The notes beneath the pieces are model-generated. The model was not told the origin of the DNA. It saw nothing but the letters and a program-made list of their open reading frames with translations, and ran no database searches. From the NCBI GenBank assembly GCA_021397835.1, contig JAJFZO010000094.1:6300001-6364000 (forward strand): 64,000 bases of DNA. Direction: 5' to 3'. Source of the stretch: Moringa oleifera. Taxonomy: Eukaryota > Streptophyta > Magnoliopsida > Brassicales > Moringaceae. Shown one piece after another: positions 1 through 13,400 of the stretch (positions are counted from its first letter, which is position 1; each line of letters starts with the position of its first letter). The translations under genes and the position numbers were made by a program.

Positions 1-1250
1 CCAGTCAATGATTTCAATTATAAACTTATGTAATCTGTGGACTTTATACCCATCTGTTCTCATTTCTCCAATTCTTGCACGTAATTCATCTTACCAAAAT
101 CCCAACTTTTGTCCGTTTTCACTTTATTTACTTAATGTATATTCGTATTTTAATATGCACTTACAGATTTTATTAGTAAATTAATGGTACGGAAAACAAT
201 AAATAGTTTCTGTTCAAATATATTTTAAAATATTTATAATTTTTTCTTACACCACAATTTTAATTTAATATCGATTTAATTTTGATCTTTATTTTTTTAA
301 AAAAAATTAACAATAAATTTTGTTTTAAACCAACATTGATATATCATCACTTAATATTTTTATAAATACTTTCAAAATTCAATTTTTTATTAATATAAAG
401 GCAAACGTCACATAATTTATCATTTCTTTTTAAATAATTTTAACCCTAAAAAATTACAAATATTTTTAAAATTAAAAGTAGTTACGTTCAAAATTTTTTA
501 CTAATAACTTTGGCTTAAGATTTTTGGTAAAAATATCTCATAAAACTCTAATATTTAGTATAGATTACTAGTTAAAATTTTTTATTTAAAAAATAGTAAA
601 TAAAATTATAATCTGTTAATTTTATTAAAATTAGACTTTAGCTTAAATGTTTATAAAAGATTAAAAATAATAATATTATTAAAATATCTTTAAAATAGCT
701 TAAATAAAATTTTCACTCAATTTTAGATCTATCATCCAAATTCAAATAGTTTTTAACGTAAGATCTTTTTATAATTTTTTTAAAATTTTAAGAGTGTAAA
801 TTTTAAAAATATATTTTCAGTACTCATAAAATTCTCAATTTTTTTTGATGATACTTTAAATATTTTGTAAAAAATTTTAAGTTAAATTTTTTATATAAGA
901 CTTTTAATTTTTATTTTTTTAATAAAACTTAATTTAAATCAAATTAATAAAACAAGATTAAATTTATTGTTTTTTTAAATACTAAATTTTAATTAATAAC
1001 ACAAAATAAATATTAAAATTTTACAAAACCTTTATTTAAATTTTTATTTGAGTTGTTTTTTAACTATTTAAATAATAAAAATATTTCTAATTTTTTAATT
1101 AAAATTAATAAATCAAATTTTATTTTGAAACTTTTAAAATCAAACTTTATTTTAAAAAATAAATTTTAAAATTTTACATGATATTTATTTTTAATAAAAT
1201 GAAATTTAGCTTAATTTTATTGCCTAGGTTTACTAAACAAAGGTGGGGAA
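1..1250. other. AT-rich intergenic DNA, no gene seen
   Basis: Long runs of A and T, with stops in all frames. I see no exon, RNA gene or ordered repeat. Confidence 0.7.
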
Positions 1251-1439
1251 AATCATCTTTACTTTGTTAGTTAGCGGGAAAAGGAGAAAAAGTAAAAGTA
1301 AAACTAAAAGTAGGAATGTCCACCCAATTTAAGCCTTGCCTTCAATCATCATGAAGGAAGGTTCTTAAGTTAGACTTAATTTCTTAATTAAATGGTCAAT
1401 TAGTGATCCTTAAATATGATAAAAAGAAAGTTAAGCTCA

Positions 1440-1760
1440 AAACTAAAGGAGCGTTTGTTGTGTGGGGACGGGTACGGGAAGTTAGGCACAGCAGGGCCCC
1501 ACATGGTGGAATCAACGGCCCAAAAGTGTCTTGTGGATCCCACTCACTACTTCTCCATTACCGGACAGGACGGTTCAGGTCTTGCTTATGTCAGCATCAC
1601 ACCCTTAAATTGGGCGCACCAAACGGTACGTGGGCCGATGGATCTGCGTTTGCCACGTCACAATTATGTTTGGGAGTCCGTACGTTTTCGCCACGTGACG
1701 CTCCGGCACTGACCAAAGCAGCCATAGCTTTGTTACTGTAGGAGTTTCCTCAGGTCAAAC
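1440..1760. promoter_or_regulatory. GC-richer island with four ACGT cores (G-box/ABRE-like)
   Basis: Base composition shifts sharply from the AT-rich flanks. ACGT cores occur at 1628, 1655, 1682 and 1693. They lie inside TACGTGGG, CCACGTCA, TACGTTTT and CCACGTGAC; the last is a full G-box/ABRE. Two overlapping ORFs of about 100 residues here resemble no family I know and look like chance products of the base composition. It may be a promoter or enhancer. The nearest gene inside the window, the MYB gene, is 6.5 kb away, so it could equally serve a gene beyond the left edge. Confidence 0.35.
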
Positions 1761-4700
1761 ATTCCCTTGTGGGCCCATATATCTTCTAATATTTTGTTTC
1801 TTTTCTTAAAAAAATAAAATAAAATGCTTCTAATAAAGAAAAAATCAAATCACTTTAAGAAAGAAAACTGATATTACTCATCTTAAGGAAAATAATAATT
1901 AAAAAAGGGTAATTTCTGTAATTTGAATAATTAAGGACAACCAAAAACAACAAAACTTATAATAATATACATGCAAAATAATACCCACCAAGAAATTCCT
2001 AGAATAACTTTTTTTTTCTTTTTCCTTATTTTCTTTTCTTTTCTTTTCTATCCTATTTTCTGTTTGACAACAACATGAGTAGGGTTAACTTGGTAAGGTG
2101 ATAAAGAAAAGTTAGGGGTGAGTGTCATCGCCCATTTAGTAAAATTATGCACAAAACGGAAAATTTTCAATTTCTTGCATTATTAAATTAGTAATTTTAC
2201 GATTCATATACATAAAATTAATATAAAAATATATATAAAACATGAAATATTGATAATTCTTGATGTTCGTAAATTTTTATATATATATATATATCTGATT
2301 ATTTAATTATTTAATAATTAAAATTATTATTATTATAATAATCATAAATATAACTCAATTTAAAATATTCAAAGTCAACATTAATTCAGTTCAGATTCGA
2401 TATTTTGATCCATAAAAATTAAAAAATCAAACATACCTATTCGTTAAGAATATGTTGTCTCTCATAACGTTTACAAATATTTTTATTTTTTTATTGTCTA
2501 TTTAAATATGAAATAGTATTTTTGGCAAATGAATTATTTTAATTTTTTAGAAATCAACCTAATTTTAAAAAAAAATCTATTTCAATTTTAAGGTGATAAT
2601 AATAAATTAATTTTAAGACACAAACTAACAAATAGTATTAAGATATTATTGCATAATGGATAAGGTAGGATGAAGCTTATCTCTTCGTTTCTCCTAATAA
2701 TTAAGACCTTTTTGTTTTATAACAAATTCCTTATATAGGAAAAGCATTATCGGCATATTTGTAAAATCACTTTAATTGTATTGCCTGCAGATATTTTTGC
2801 TATATTTTCACGCCGATTTTCTTGAAGGAATCTCTTCATGTTCATCTATTTTACTTTTGCATGCAAAGTTCATTGAATCTCTGCCTATTTTCTTTCATTT
2901 TCTTTTTCACCAAATAAGGAGTATAAATTATGTCACAAAATAATAAATAAAAATATGCTTAATTAATGAAGACAGACTACCCTCTTGAAATTTCCTTAAA
3001 TTTGTTCAAAAATTACGGACAATGATTTATTGCTTGAATATTCATGAATCATATTAAGGCGGCTTTTCTTTTAGAAAAGGAAATGCGTTGAGCCCATAAA
3101 TCGTTGTCTTGTATAATGAGAATGGCAACACTACATCGTCAACTAGTTTGCTGTCTTATTGCTAATGGGTAATAATACTAAATTGACCTCTCCTTCTTAT
3201 GTTTCTTAGAGATATTAAACCTTTCTTTTTCTCGCCACCATATGTAAAGCAATCAATAAGGACAATAAAACTAAATTAACTAGAAAAAAAGGCGATATAA
3301 TAAAGCAAGATTATTTGACAATGAGTGTTTTGCAATTCGATATTGTTGGATCCTATGGCATGGGCTGAAATCTTAATGTAATTAACTATGTGATCTAAGG
3401 TCGTTATTTTTGTTTTAAAAGAAAATAAGGAAAAAAGAGAAATGGGTTTTTGTTGTTTTCTCAGAAAAAAAAAAAAAAAAAACCCATTTAGAAAGAACCA
3501 GTGGGTTGTCCTATGAGGTCCAATTGAAGTTAAGTCCTTTGGGTATGTAGCCCTTCTTAAATCTTTAAGCCAACAATCCAATTTGGGTCACTTGGGCTTC
3601 GTTTTGTAGACCCACACCAAAAGCTAAGATTGTTCTTGGCAGATCAATAATTTAAACCAAGGAATTGATTATAAGTCCAGCAAATTTTAGGATAAAGTTT
3701 TTCAAGTAATAAGAATTTGTGCTGAATGTTTTGATACATAGTTAAATAATTATTTTTAAAATTTATAATATTAATATTAAAAAATAAATAAATAAATAAG
3801 TATTAATTTTATTAAATTTTCAAGTTTGATAATTTTTTAAAAATTCAAAATATTCTAATATGTCATTAATTTCTCTTTTTTTTTTTCAGAGGGATTGTGC
3901 GACATATTTATATCTAAACACATGTAATTCCTCGTTGCTTCTCAAACCTACGTATTTAGACATACATGTCATTCGAATGATTAATGCTTGTTTGCTTAAT
4001 GGCATCCTTTTCTAGATCAAGTCCTAATGTCATTCACGAAGCTTAATCAATTTGAAGGAGATAGAGCCGGTTGACGAGGAATAAACTATGTATGACGATT
4101 ATAGTGAAGGTTAGAAATATCGAATCTTTGAGAATGAAATTTTTGCTAACTTAATTGGAAACCAAAAATTTTAATTATGAGATATTCAAACTTATTGTAT
4201 GCGACAAATTTGATGATTTAATGTAATTTTTATTAATTTTTAATATTAATTAATGCCAACGACAAATTGTCACTTTCTTATGAGATTTTATTAGATTTTT
4301 TTTGTCTTTTTAATTAAAAAAGAGTAAAAATTTATGACCAATAGTCGGCAACTCATCATTTTCAAATTGAATTAATGCAAATATATAAAAATAAACGATG
4401 TTTTCTCTTTGAATAATGATTGATGCATTGACATCATTATCATCATGGGCTAAGTGGGAAGAGACATTGCAGTGACACAAGAAGCCTGATCAAAGGGATT
4501 CTCAATCCCTTTACAAAATATGTGGTCAGTGAAGTCATTGTGTAGAGGCAGGTGATCAGCACATAAATTAATTAAGTCAGATTGAATTATTGTAGTAACA
4601 TCACGGACAGATGTCAATTAGTTCAATGGATGTTCCAAACATGTAGGATCCATTACATGTCACTTAGTCCGCAACTCAAACTCACAAAATATCATGAGTC

Positions 4701-7100
4701 CCATTTTTTTTTTTTTGGCTCAAAGACTAATTTATCGGGTGATTTTTTTTTTAAAAAAATTAAGTTTAGATATTTTTCATGCATATTTAATATAAAAATT
4801 TTGAGAAATTATTTTTATAATATATATATATATATATTTAGATTTAATGTGATAGATGCCCTTAACAAAATATGAAACTTTATGCAAAATATGAAAGTTC
4901 ATAATGCATGTGAGACTGATTTTAATTTACTTATTAAGACATCAATGTATTTTTTTTGAAAAAAATAACTGTTTAATGAATTCTTAGTAAAGTTAATTAA
5001 AATCTTTTTTTATACATATTTTAATATTAAAATCCTTTACAGCTTTGATCTGCAGTAACTTTTATTGATAAAAAGATATAAAAATAATATATATATAAGT
5101 TTTTATGTTAATGTAAAAAATAAAAAATAAAAAATTCATGATTCACTCTATTAAATTATTATGTATCATCATATTTAAAAATTAAATACAATTAATTCAT
5201 CAAAAGATCTTGATCTTATAATTTATTAATGATCAATATAACTAGATTAAACCAAAGAAAGGCTGACAGAATCTAATTGAAGCCAGGGTGGTTGTGTTCA
5301 TGTAGCAAACTAGAAAGTCCTAACGAACAATTCCAAACACACCCATGACCTAAAAAGTGAGAAAGTTTAGAGTATATTGGCAACCGATCAACATAGGAAA
5401 AGCTGAAAATGGTTTCCTTCCGTTGGCAACTAGAAACCCTAGAATTAGAAGAAGTTCAGTTCAAGGTCAAGATCATTAAGGACAATGAGGATTAAACCAT
5501 GAGACAGGACTATATCCATATTTAGATGTCACCTACTATCATATGGTATGGCGTGAGAGATTGCAGTACCAGCCCCTTATAGACGCTTGGGTACCTAGCA
5601 CGTTAAAATGGTGTCATTATCAGAACGGATTAAAAGATCGATCAGAGTTCATTATCAAGATCACATGTTTGTGGCTCAGTTCAACAACTTGCACCAAAAT
5701 CTTCATCTGGGTGTTAGGGTTTTGAACCAAAGAGGGGTACAGTAAGTTAATTACCTTCTTGGTGCATGGTGACAGAAAGCTATATAGGTTAGGATAAATT
5801 ATATGAAGGATGCTTGTAGCTTTTTCTTCAATGATCGAAGAAATGATTGGTACCCATCTTTCTCTTTATCATGGAAAGTACTTCATAACCAAACTCAATC
5901 TTTTATTATAAATGTAATGAAACCTTCATTCATCCTACTCTCGTTTTAAGTAATTTAGGGATCTTTTACCAGAGTCAAAAGTCATTTTATCATCTGAAAA
6001 TGACTTGTTTGCCACATGAAGAAGTTAGCATCCTTTGTGATCAAAAGAAAACTAAGGCAAAAGAAAGAAGTAACTAGAAAAACCATGTATGTGTTAATGT
6101 GTATGCACGTAGCCACACTTTTCAGCTCTGACCAATAACGCAAGCATGGAAATTTGATATAGCAAATTAAGTATGAAAGTTTTTCAAGGACAATTCGGCT
6201 ATTTAATGGATTCACATGACATGCCTAAACTCTACTTGGATATCTATAGCAAGTCTTGCTCTTCAGTCTGAAAAACATCATTTCTCAGTCATTCTGCGTA
6301 ATTCTAATTACATCAACATATATATAATTGCTTCAGCTCTAACCTAGTTTATCAATTACATGTTAGGTTTTAACCAAGAAGGATTAAAGACTTATTTCTT
6401 ATTGATTTCCTTCTTATTAAATTTGAAGCATAAATTAAGTGAAAAAAAAACGACCAGAAATTAATGCAGCACTCGAAGGTGTGTAACTTTGACAAGTGCG
6501 AGGGAGAGTTATTAAATAGGGTCGTTAAAGTAAAGTTGGACCATACACAATGCTGGAGCTGGCAGCCATGAAGGAGAATTTAAGGTGGTGTCCCCATTGT
6601 ACCTTCACACCCAATAAACTTCTCACACCTTTGCTTCTCATAATTAATTTTTTATGTTTCTGTGTTTTACCCATTTTATCAATTTCTTGCCCTAGCCCAC
6701 CTCAATAAATCCCACAAATGACCAAAGTATGCTGAAGAAAGTTCTTCCATGTCACAATCACACCATTAAGTTTCAACCTTCCTGGTAGGGTTTCAAGTTA
6801 CTTGAGTAAATAACCAAGTTGCACATCTCATCCGTATATTATGCAATTATAAGGTTTGGTAGAAGTTACTAATCGGTTTAGCTGATAAAACTTGTTACCC
6901 ACTTTCATTTTATTTCAAGTCAAAAGGTTATGCTATGAGAGAGAGCTAAGCCCAATAGTGCAGCTTCTACTATTAGAGAAATTAAGATGGCAGTGTCCAT
7001 TTAATTTGTTTCAGATCTGACATGAGAAGACAGCATTATGGTCCATCATATATAGATCTTGTATAATATTGCCTGCTTTAGAAGATCACTTAGACTTCTG
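1761..7100. other. Intergenic DNA, no gene seen
   Basis: Mixed AT-rich sequence with homopolymer runs (for example a poly-A tract near 3466-3482) and short TA tracts near 2280 and 4820. The few ORFs of 60-100 residues contain low-complexity phenylalanine runs and match no family I recognise. A perfect 9-bp inverted repeat with a 3-base loop sits at 4492-4512. Confidence 0.6.
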
Positions 7101-7144
7101 CAATGATCACACAGTTCCCCTTATTTATTTCTCAAGATTATAAT

Positions 7145-7152
7145 TGCATTTA
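7145..7152 (-). promoter_or_regulatory. Possible L1 box upstream of the MYB gene
   Basis: TGCATTTA is the reverse complement of TAAATGCA, an L1-box match. HD-ZIP IV factors use such boxes for epidermal expression. It lies about 1.07 kb upstream of the MYB start codon. An epidermal role fits the MYB family, but one 8-mer in AT-rich DNA can easily arise by chance. Confidence 0.2.
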
Positions 7153-7295
7153 GTCTAAAAGCAGATGCAAGTAAGGCAATCAGAGAAAGCCTGACTTGAT
7201 CCACATCTTTGAACCCTCATTTGGGTAAGAATCACATCTGCTCTTGTCATCAATGTTGTCTAGCTAGCTAGTTTCTAAAGGCAGACAGCATACCT

Positions 7296-7385
7296 AGTCA
7301 AGTCCCAGGGCATGGTGGAGCCAATCAAGACATGACTAGCTAGTCAATTTGATTTCTTGGATGACTAGCTACATTGGTATTGACT
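7296..7385. promoter_or_regulatory. Three TTGACT W-box-like sites, one in a 14-bp palindrome
   Basis: TTGACT or its reverse complement occurs at 7296-7301, 7342-7347 and 7380-7385. The middle copy overlaps the perfect palindrome TGACTAGCTAGTCA at 7333-7346. TTGAC followed by C or T is the WRKY-binding W-box core. The cluster lies 0.84-0.93 kb upstream of the MYB start. Confidence 0.3.
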
Positions 7386-8106
7386 TGTGTAGTGCAACTA
7401 AATTAATCGTGTCACCTACATGAAGTATTCAGTTCGTTTGTAATTATATCCGTTGGTGTAAACCAAAACCTGATCTTGATCCAAACACACTTAGGTTAAT
7501 TGGCAGCCTAGATTGATTACTCATTTCCATGTACCAAAGCTATGAAATAATGTATAGTTATGTAAACAAATTTGCATAATTTTGAGATTCCATTGCATGC
7601 CCAATAACCTTCTCCTAAGCAGTCCTTTTTTGACTGCCATAACTAAGAAGGTAAGATCAAAAGCAATAAAAGGAAGTTGCTAGAAAAATTTACCATTCAA
7701 TATTCTTGTTTAATATAACTTCAATTGATGTGTACAAATCCATCCACCTTGGAAAAGTCACAATGGGAAATGCAAGTCATTATCACCAAAGGTGGAGTAG
7801 TGAAAATTGGAGTGAGAGGGACTTGAACCATAGAAAATTTAATTTGGATCTGACCTATGCAATTACTAGCTTGCCATGTGAGAGGACAAAGGAAGCTTTC
7901 GAATCGTAAATGGGTCGTTTTTGTGTGCCCTATAGATCAAGTAAAGTAGCAAAGTTAACTACGCCATTACCAACTTGAGCTTCAAACAAAAGGGGCACTT
8001 CTGTCATGTGGCTTCACATATAATCTCAAATTAATTTCACTTTCTCATTTATTTCACTGACCTTCTTCTCTACTCGACCCATCTCTTCATTTACAAGACA
8101 GAAACC

Positions 8107-8135
8107 CTCTCTCTCTCTGTCTCTCTCTCTCTCTC
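8107..8135. repeat. CT microsatellite upstream of the MYB gene
   Basis: A near-perfect CT run about 90 bp upstream of the MYB start codon. Such pyrimidine tracts are common in plant core promoters and 5' leaders. A TATAAA sits at 8179-8184. If that were the TATA box the leader would be only about 15 bases, so the CT tract may mark the real promoter or leader. Confidence 0.6.
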
Positions 8136-8225
8136 ACTCCTCTCACTGTATACCTTTGTCTTCCTTATCTTTGCGTTATATAAAGAGCAAACAAGTTCAA
8201 CTTTCTTTGGTGATTGCAGTAGCAA

Positions 8226-10427
8226 ATGGGTCGGTCACCGTGCTGCGACAAGGTCGGCTTGAAGAAGGGACCATGGACACCTGAGGAGGATCAGAAGCTG
8301 CTGGCTTACATTGAAGAATATGGCCATGGAAGCTGGCGTGCCTTGCCAGCAAAAGCTGGTGATTTACATTGCCACTTGTAGTAATAATAGTAGTCAATCA
8401 TCAGTTACACAGAGAAGAAACTTTCTGTTTGATTTCCCTCATAAAGACTTATTTCTTGCATTCCTTATAGGTCTTCAAAGATGTGGAAAGAGCTGCAGGC
8501 TTAGATGGACTAATTATCTCAGGCCTGATATTAAGAGGGGAAAATTCAGCTTGCAAGAAGAACAAACCATCATCCAGCTCCATGCCCTCTTGGGGAACAG
8601 GTACGTACAAAGTTCCTGCCAGTGTGTTTCTTCTACTGTTATCAGTGTAGTAATTAAGTCCAAACAATCAGTTTCCAGAAACCCAACTGTTCCTTCCAAG
8701 AAATTACTAATTGATATATGTTGTAATTTGAGGTCAAATTTGTTGTGACTTTAAGGATTTCTAGTTTATCTTCTTCGTACGATCACTCTTCACAACCTTT
8801 CAATGTCACTGGTTCGTCTTCTCATGAATTTCCTCTTCCTATGAGCCTCTCCCAGAGGGTTCGGCGGAGAATATAATGGCCATGAATTCAAGTGGGAAAC
8901 ATGAAACTTTTACATTAAAGTAAAATGATGTGTCAAAAGTGATGAATAATATCAGTTTCTCTGTCAAACTAGTCATATTATTTTCCCATTTGGAAGTTAA
9001 TGCATGAGTGTTCTAGTCTTTTTCTTTACTGCAAACTATTCTCTCCCAACACTGTAACACGTATTGGATTTAATGGCCTCTTACAATTGCTTTCAACTAA
9101 CAACTTCAGCCTATTCCCTATGCAATTTTTTATTTTGACCTACATTTTTGGATATGCTTTCTGCCGTTTATCCAAGAAATTCTGATATCTGATTTTATTA
9201 GAATATTGGTAATAAAGCAGGACCTTGAATTCTTCTTCAGCATATATATATATGACATAGAAAAATCTGTCTTTTCCTTTCTTTTCCCTTCGGTTTTTCT
9301 TGTCCAGCATAACAATGGGTTTCTTTATATATAAATATTTTTGTCTTCTAAAACGATTGAAAAATGTTTCTACTAACTGATGGCTTCTAAGGGTTTTTGT
9401 AGTTTTAAAGGCTCTGCCTCTACATTGTTTTTTTTGTTGTCTTGGCCTCAGGTGGTCGGCAATTGCTACCCACTTGCCGAAGAGAACAGACAATGAGATC
9501 AAGAACTACTGGAATACGCATCTTAAGAAAAGGTTAGCCAAAATGGGGATAGATCCAGTGACCCACAAGCCTAAGAACGATGCTTTGCTATCCAGTGACG
9601 GTCAATCCAAGAATGCAGCCAACCTTAGCCACATGGCTCAGTGGGAGAGTGCTCGGCTGGAGGCCGAGGCCAGATTGGTTCGAGAATCGAAGTTACGTTC
9701 ACATTCATCTCAGTTTCATGCTCTTCAGCTCAACAGTCATCATGCTCCTGGGTATTCTTCTGCTCGTCAGCTTGTGAACAAAACCACCTGGAATGATGGT
9801 GGGTGGACAAGATCCGGTGATGCCAACAGCGGTGTTCTGAATAGTGGTACTGGTACTGGAATCGGTGGGGACCTTGAGTCTCCAACCTCAACTCTTACTT
9901 TCTCGGAGAATGCACCACCAGCGATCAGCGCTGGGCTGGGGATGAATTCGTCATCTGTTCCCATGATTGAGTTTGTCGGCAGCACCTCGGCTTCTTCTGA
10001 GGCTGCGGCCATCAAAGAAGAAGGTGATCAACACGACTGGAAAGGCCTTGGGAGCTCCACTCATCTGCCTGAATATAAAGAGGGCATTGAGAATTCCTTA
10101 TCTTTCACATCAAGCCTGCATGACTTGACAATGTCCATGGAAGGGCCCTGGAGCACGACTCCTGATCAGTCCCTAAGAACAAGCAGTAATAGTCATGTTC
10201 AAGTTGATGATGCAGTGGAAGAGGGCTTCACCAATCTCTTGCTTAGTGATTCGATTGATCGGAGTCTGTCAGATAGTGGCAAAGACTCGGAGAACAGTGG
10301 CGGTAGTGGCAATGGCAGTGGCAGTGGCAGTGGAAGTGGCAGTGATTATTATGAGGATAACAAGAATTACTGGAACAGCATTCTTAATTTGGTGAACTCC
10401 TCCCCGTCTGATTCGCCAATGTTCTGA
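8226..10427 (+). CDS. MYB16/MYB106: R2R3-MYB transcription factor, subgroup 9 (MIXTA-like, MYB16/MYB106 type)
   Basis: Exons 8226-8358, 8471-8600 and 9452-10427 give 412 residues. It is a nuclear DNA-binding regulator; this family controls epidermal cell shape, trichome branching and cuticle formation. Repeat R2 carries W17, W37 and W57. Repeat R3 carries F70, W89 and W108, followed by the conserved [12 protein letters not shown] stretch. Residues 150-170 (starting [14 protein letters not shown]) are the subgroup 9 signature. Introns split the codons for G45 and R88, the usual R2R3-MYB positions. The C-terminal part is Ser/Gly/acidic and contains a Gly-Ser run encoded near 10296-10343. The start is the ATG of MGRSPCC, the standard family start. 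No defect is seen. MYB16 and MYB106 cannot be told apart by eye. Confidence 0.93.
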
Positions 10428-13400
10428 TCACCATCAGGACACTGCCCCCCCTGGATCCCTTCAAAGCTACCAATGACGCTTCAACTTAAACCAGGATCCA
10501 TTAATTCTTTTCGTTTCGGTACCATTACGAGATATTGCTATTAGAAATCAGCGTTTTTGCCAAAAGGGTGCGTTGCTTTCAGAGTTTGATCCTCACTCTT
10601 TATTAAGTGTACGATAACCTCCTCCTCTATTAATACTGCTCTCAAAGCAACACACACCAATCTCTCTGTCCCCTTCTCTCTCATCACTCGTGAAATGTTA
10701 ATACCCCAGCCTGGTTCCCCACTCAATATTATCTCCCAGATGAGGGTCTGCATGTATCTTTTATTAACTTCCTTTTGGTAAGTACTTAGATTTTTCATAG
10801 AAATCGTCCATCTTATTTAGGTATTGTCATGGTTTCAGGATTGTGATCTGATTGAATAAACTGATTCTATAAATTGGGAGTAGTAGTCTATGTGCTGTGA
10901 ATGAATTACCCACAAGTAATGTCTTTTGTATTAATCATGACTTTATATTGTGTTGACCTGTCCAGTAAGACTTTGTATTTATTACATAAGTGAAGTTATT
11001 GCTGGTGGTTTCTTGTCACATTCTGTGCTTGCAAACCCAGTTGCTTGGCCCCAAAACAATCCAGAAAGTAAATCAGAGTACCCTTTCTTCATTTGAATTT
11101 GCTAAAAATACAAAATGGATTGGTACTAAACAGCAAATCTTACAATATTAAAGAAAGTTAAAATCAAACCTTCCTCCCCCAAAACTGATGAACAGAAAAG
11201 AAAATGATTTCACTGGTCTCTTTTGGTTTGAACTAATGGCATGATAAATGTTTGATTTAGTTCTGATGTAAGGAAAGTTGGTATCTCACAATAATGGCTA
11301 ATGTAATGTGCACTGTAGCCAGTACTAGTGAGAACTATATAATAAATTAATTGAAGATGGACCAGGACTGCATGTGACAGCTTATAAATGCCATTGCTAG
11401 GGTTCTTATCAGTGTCGGACTCTTGTTTATTAATCATCTTCAATCATTCTCATCTCTGCAGGCTCAGTTCTTTTGTCATTACTCCCCCAGAAAAGTTAAG
11501 GAATCCAGAAGAAAAACAAAATGAGAACTGAGCTGCAACCCTCCCCATGCTATATAAGTTTATCTTCCTTTTACGTGCCTCCATGAAGTTAACATGTACT
11601 GTTCATTATTATAAACAATTCAGCTCCCTAATGTCTATCTTTCATGTTTCTCTGATTCCATTGGCTTTATGGTAAACAAAGCATACCAATCTTAGTCGCT
11701 AATTTTAGTCAAAGATTAGTCTAAGACAGTAACATGGTCCACCAAGGTTGATGATTTTCCACAAAATTCCACATACTAAAGCTGATTTTCTTGACAACCA
11801 AACAGCCACCAATTAAGTAGGTTTTCCATAAACCACCTACTAGATGTAATCTAATGCCAACTTAATTGATTAGTTTAAGTTGAATCATGATCCCTCAAAC
11901 TGGTAGGGCATGGTTTAATTTGCATCAGATGACGTGTTACCAAGAAATTCCACAATTAGCATATACTTTTGTTAATAATATCGTGTAATCAAACGTAAGC
12001 TGAGAGATTTAAAGCTAAAACATTTTACTTGAAAACTAAAAGAAATTATTAACCCTAACTAGGCTATATATCAATATCAGATTTGAACTCAAGAACAAAT
12101 TGAATTAATAGAACAAATCTTTTTTCTGGTAAAGTTCTTCTCCCATGGTGATGAATAGTGACAAGATCAAGTGAAGGTCATCAAGCACAGACTGATTAGC
12201 CGTTACCTACAATTTGACTAGTCCATTTTTTGCGATTAGGGCACGTGGGCAAACCAAGCAAGAATACATGTTTTCTGCTTCTTGTCTCATGTCATGTATC
12301 AATCCGACTACGCACCAAGTTGGCCGTCCTGGTGGTGCCATCGAGTGCTTTGTCTTTATTAGGGTTTTCTTTTCATTTCCTTTTTCCTTATCAACACATA
12401 TGAAGTACCTCAACAAAAGATTACAAGACACCTTTAATTATACCTCTGCAACATTAAGCATGCACCAACGTAATAAATTCTAATCTTTTATCCTCATCGA
12501 AGCATATACAGATATCATACTATTAATATTATACATACTACAAAGTATAGTGAGCATATGTATATATTAATGTGTGGCGTGGGTAGCTCCATGTTCTACT
12601 TTTCCATTGGCCTTCAAATGATCGATGAAGATCATATATATTAATGGAGGGTTGGGCACACAACATCGCAGACTGTGGGGATCATGAAGGCGCGTTTTGG
12701 ATAACATTGCGGAAGGCATGATAAATTGGGGAGATGGGTCCAGCAAAAAGGTGGCTTTTAAGTTTGCCTGAAGAAGAAGCAGAAGCAGTAATAATCTGAC
12801 AGCAAGATCACAGATGGTAACCCTATTAATTAATTCTAGGGTTTGATGGGTTGACTCCATCTTTTTGGCTGCATTTGCTTACACATATAAGTGCATCTAA
12901 TTAATAATCCTGTTGTTGATAGAGAAGTGGCTGAAAATGAATGAATCGTGGAGATTCCACGTCTTCAGTGTTGAAACTTCATGTTCTTGACCTCAATATT
13001 TCTTTTCCTTTTTTTTTTATTGTATGGAGTTGCATGGTGCAGAGAAACAGTATCTTCTTTGATCAGATTCTATCTCTGAAGACTCATTACTTCAATCATT
13101 TGGTCATGATCCTGGAATGGATAAAGCCATGAACAATTAATATTAGGCTGATCTCTTACAAACATAACCGATATAAGCAAAGAACAAGATTTGGATTCAG
13201 AGAAGACAATTAAGCCTGTAATGATGTAAATAAATGAGTTTCACGAAAAGGGTATGCATTTAAATATCAAACAAAACGAGTTTTCATAAAAAAAAAAAAA
13301 AATCTACTGGAATCCAAGATGTAGAATGGAATGCAAGATTGAGGCTTCTGTTCTATGTACCAATATCAATAGATTTGTGTTCCTTACATCACAGTCTCTT

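Noticed and set aside
1403..1741. Two overlapping ORFs of about 100 residues in the GC-richer island
   Set aside because: They overlap in different frames, have no family resemblance and follow from locally low stop-codon density.
4492..4512. Perfect 9-bp inverted repeat AAAGGGATT-CTC-AATCCCTTT
   Set aside because: Too short for a miRNA precursor, with no T-run or gene context to make it a terminator; expected by chance in this much DNA.
9476..9498. Possible miR858 target in the MYB R3-coding sequence
   Set aside because: Only the GAACAGACAATGA part fits, with wobbles; the other end of the site does not pair. The stretch is conserved for protein reasons.
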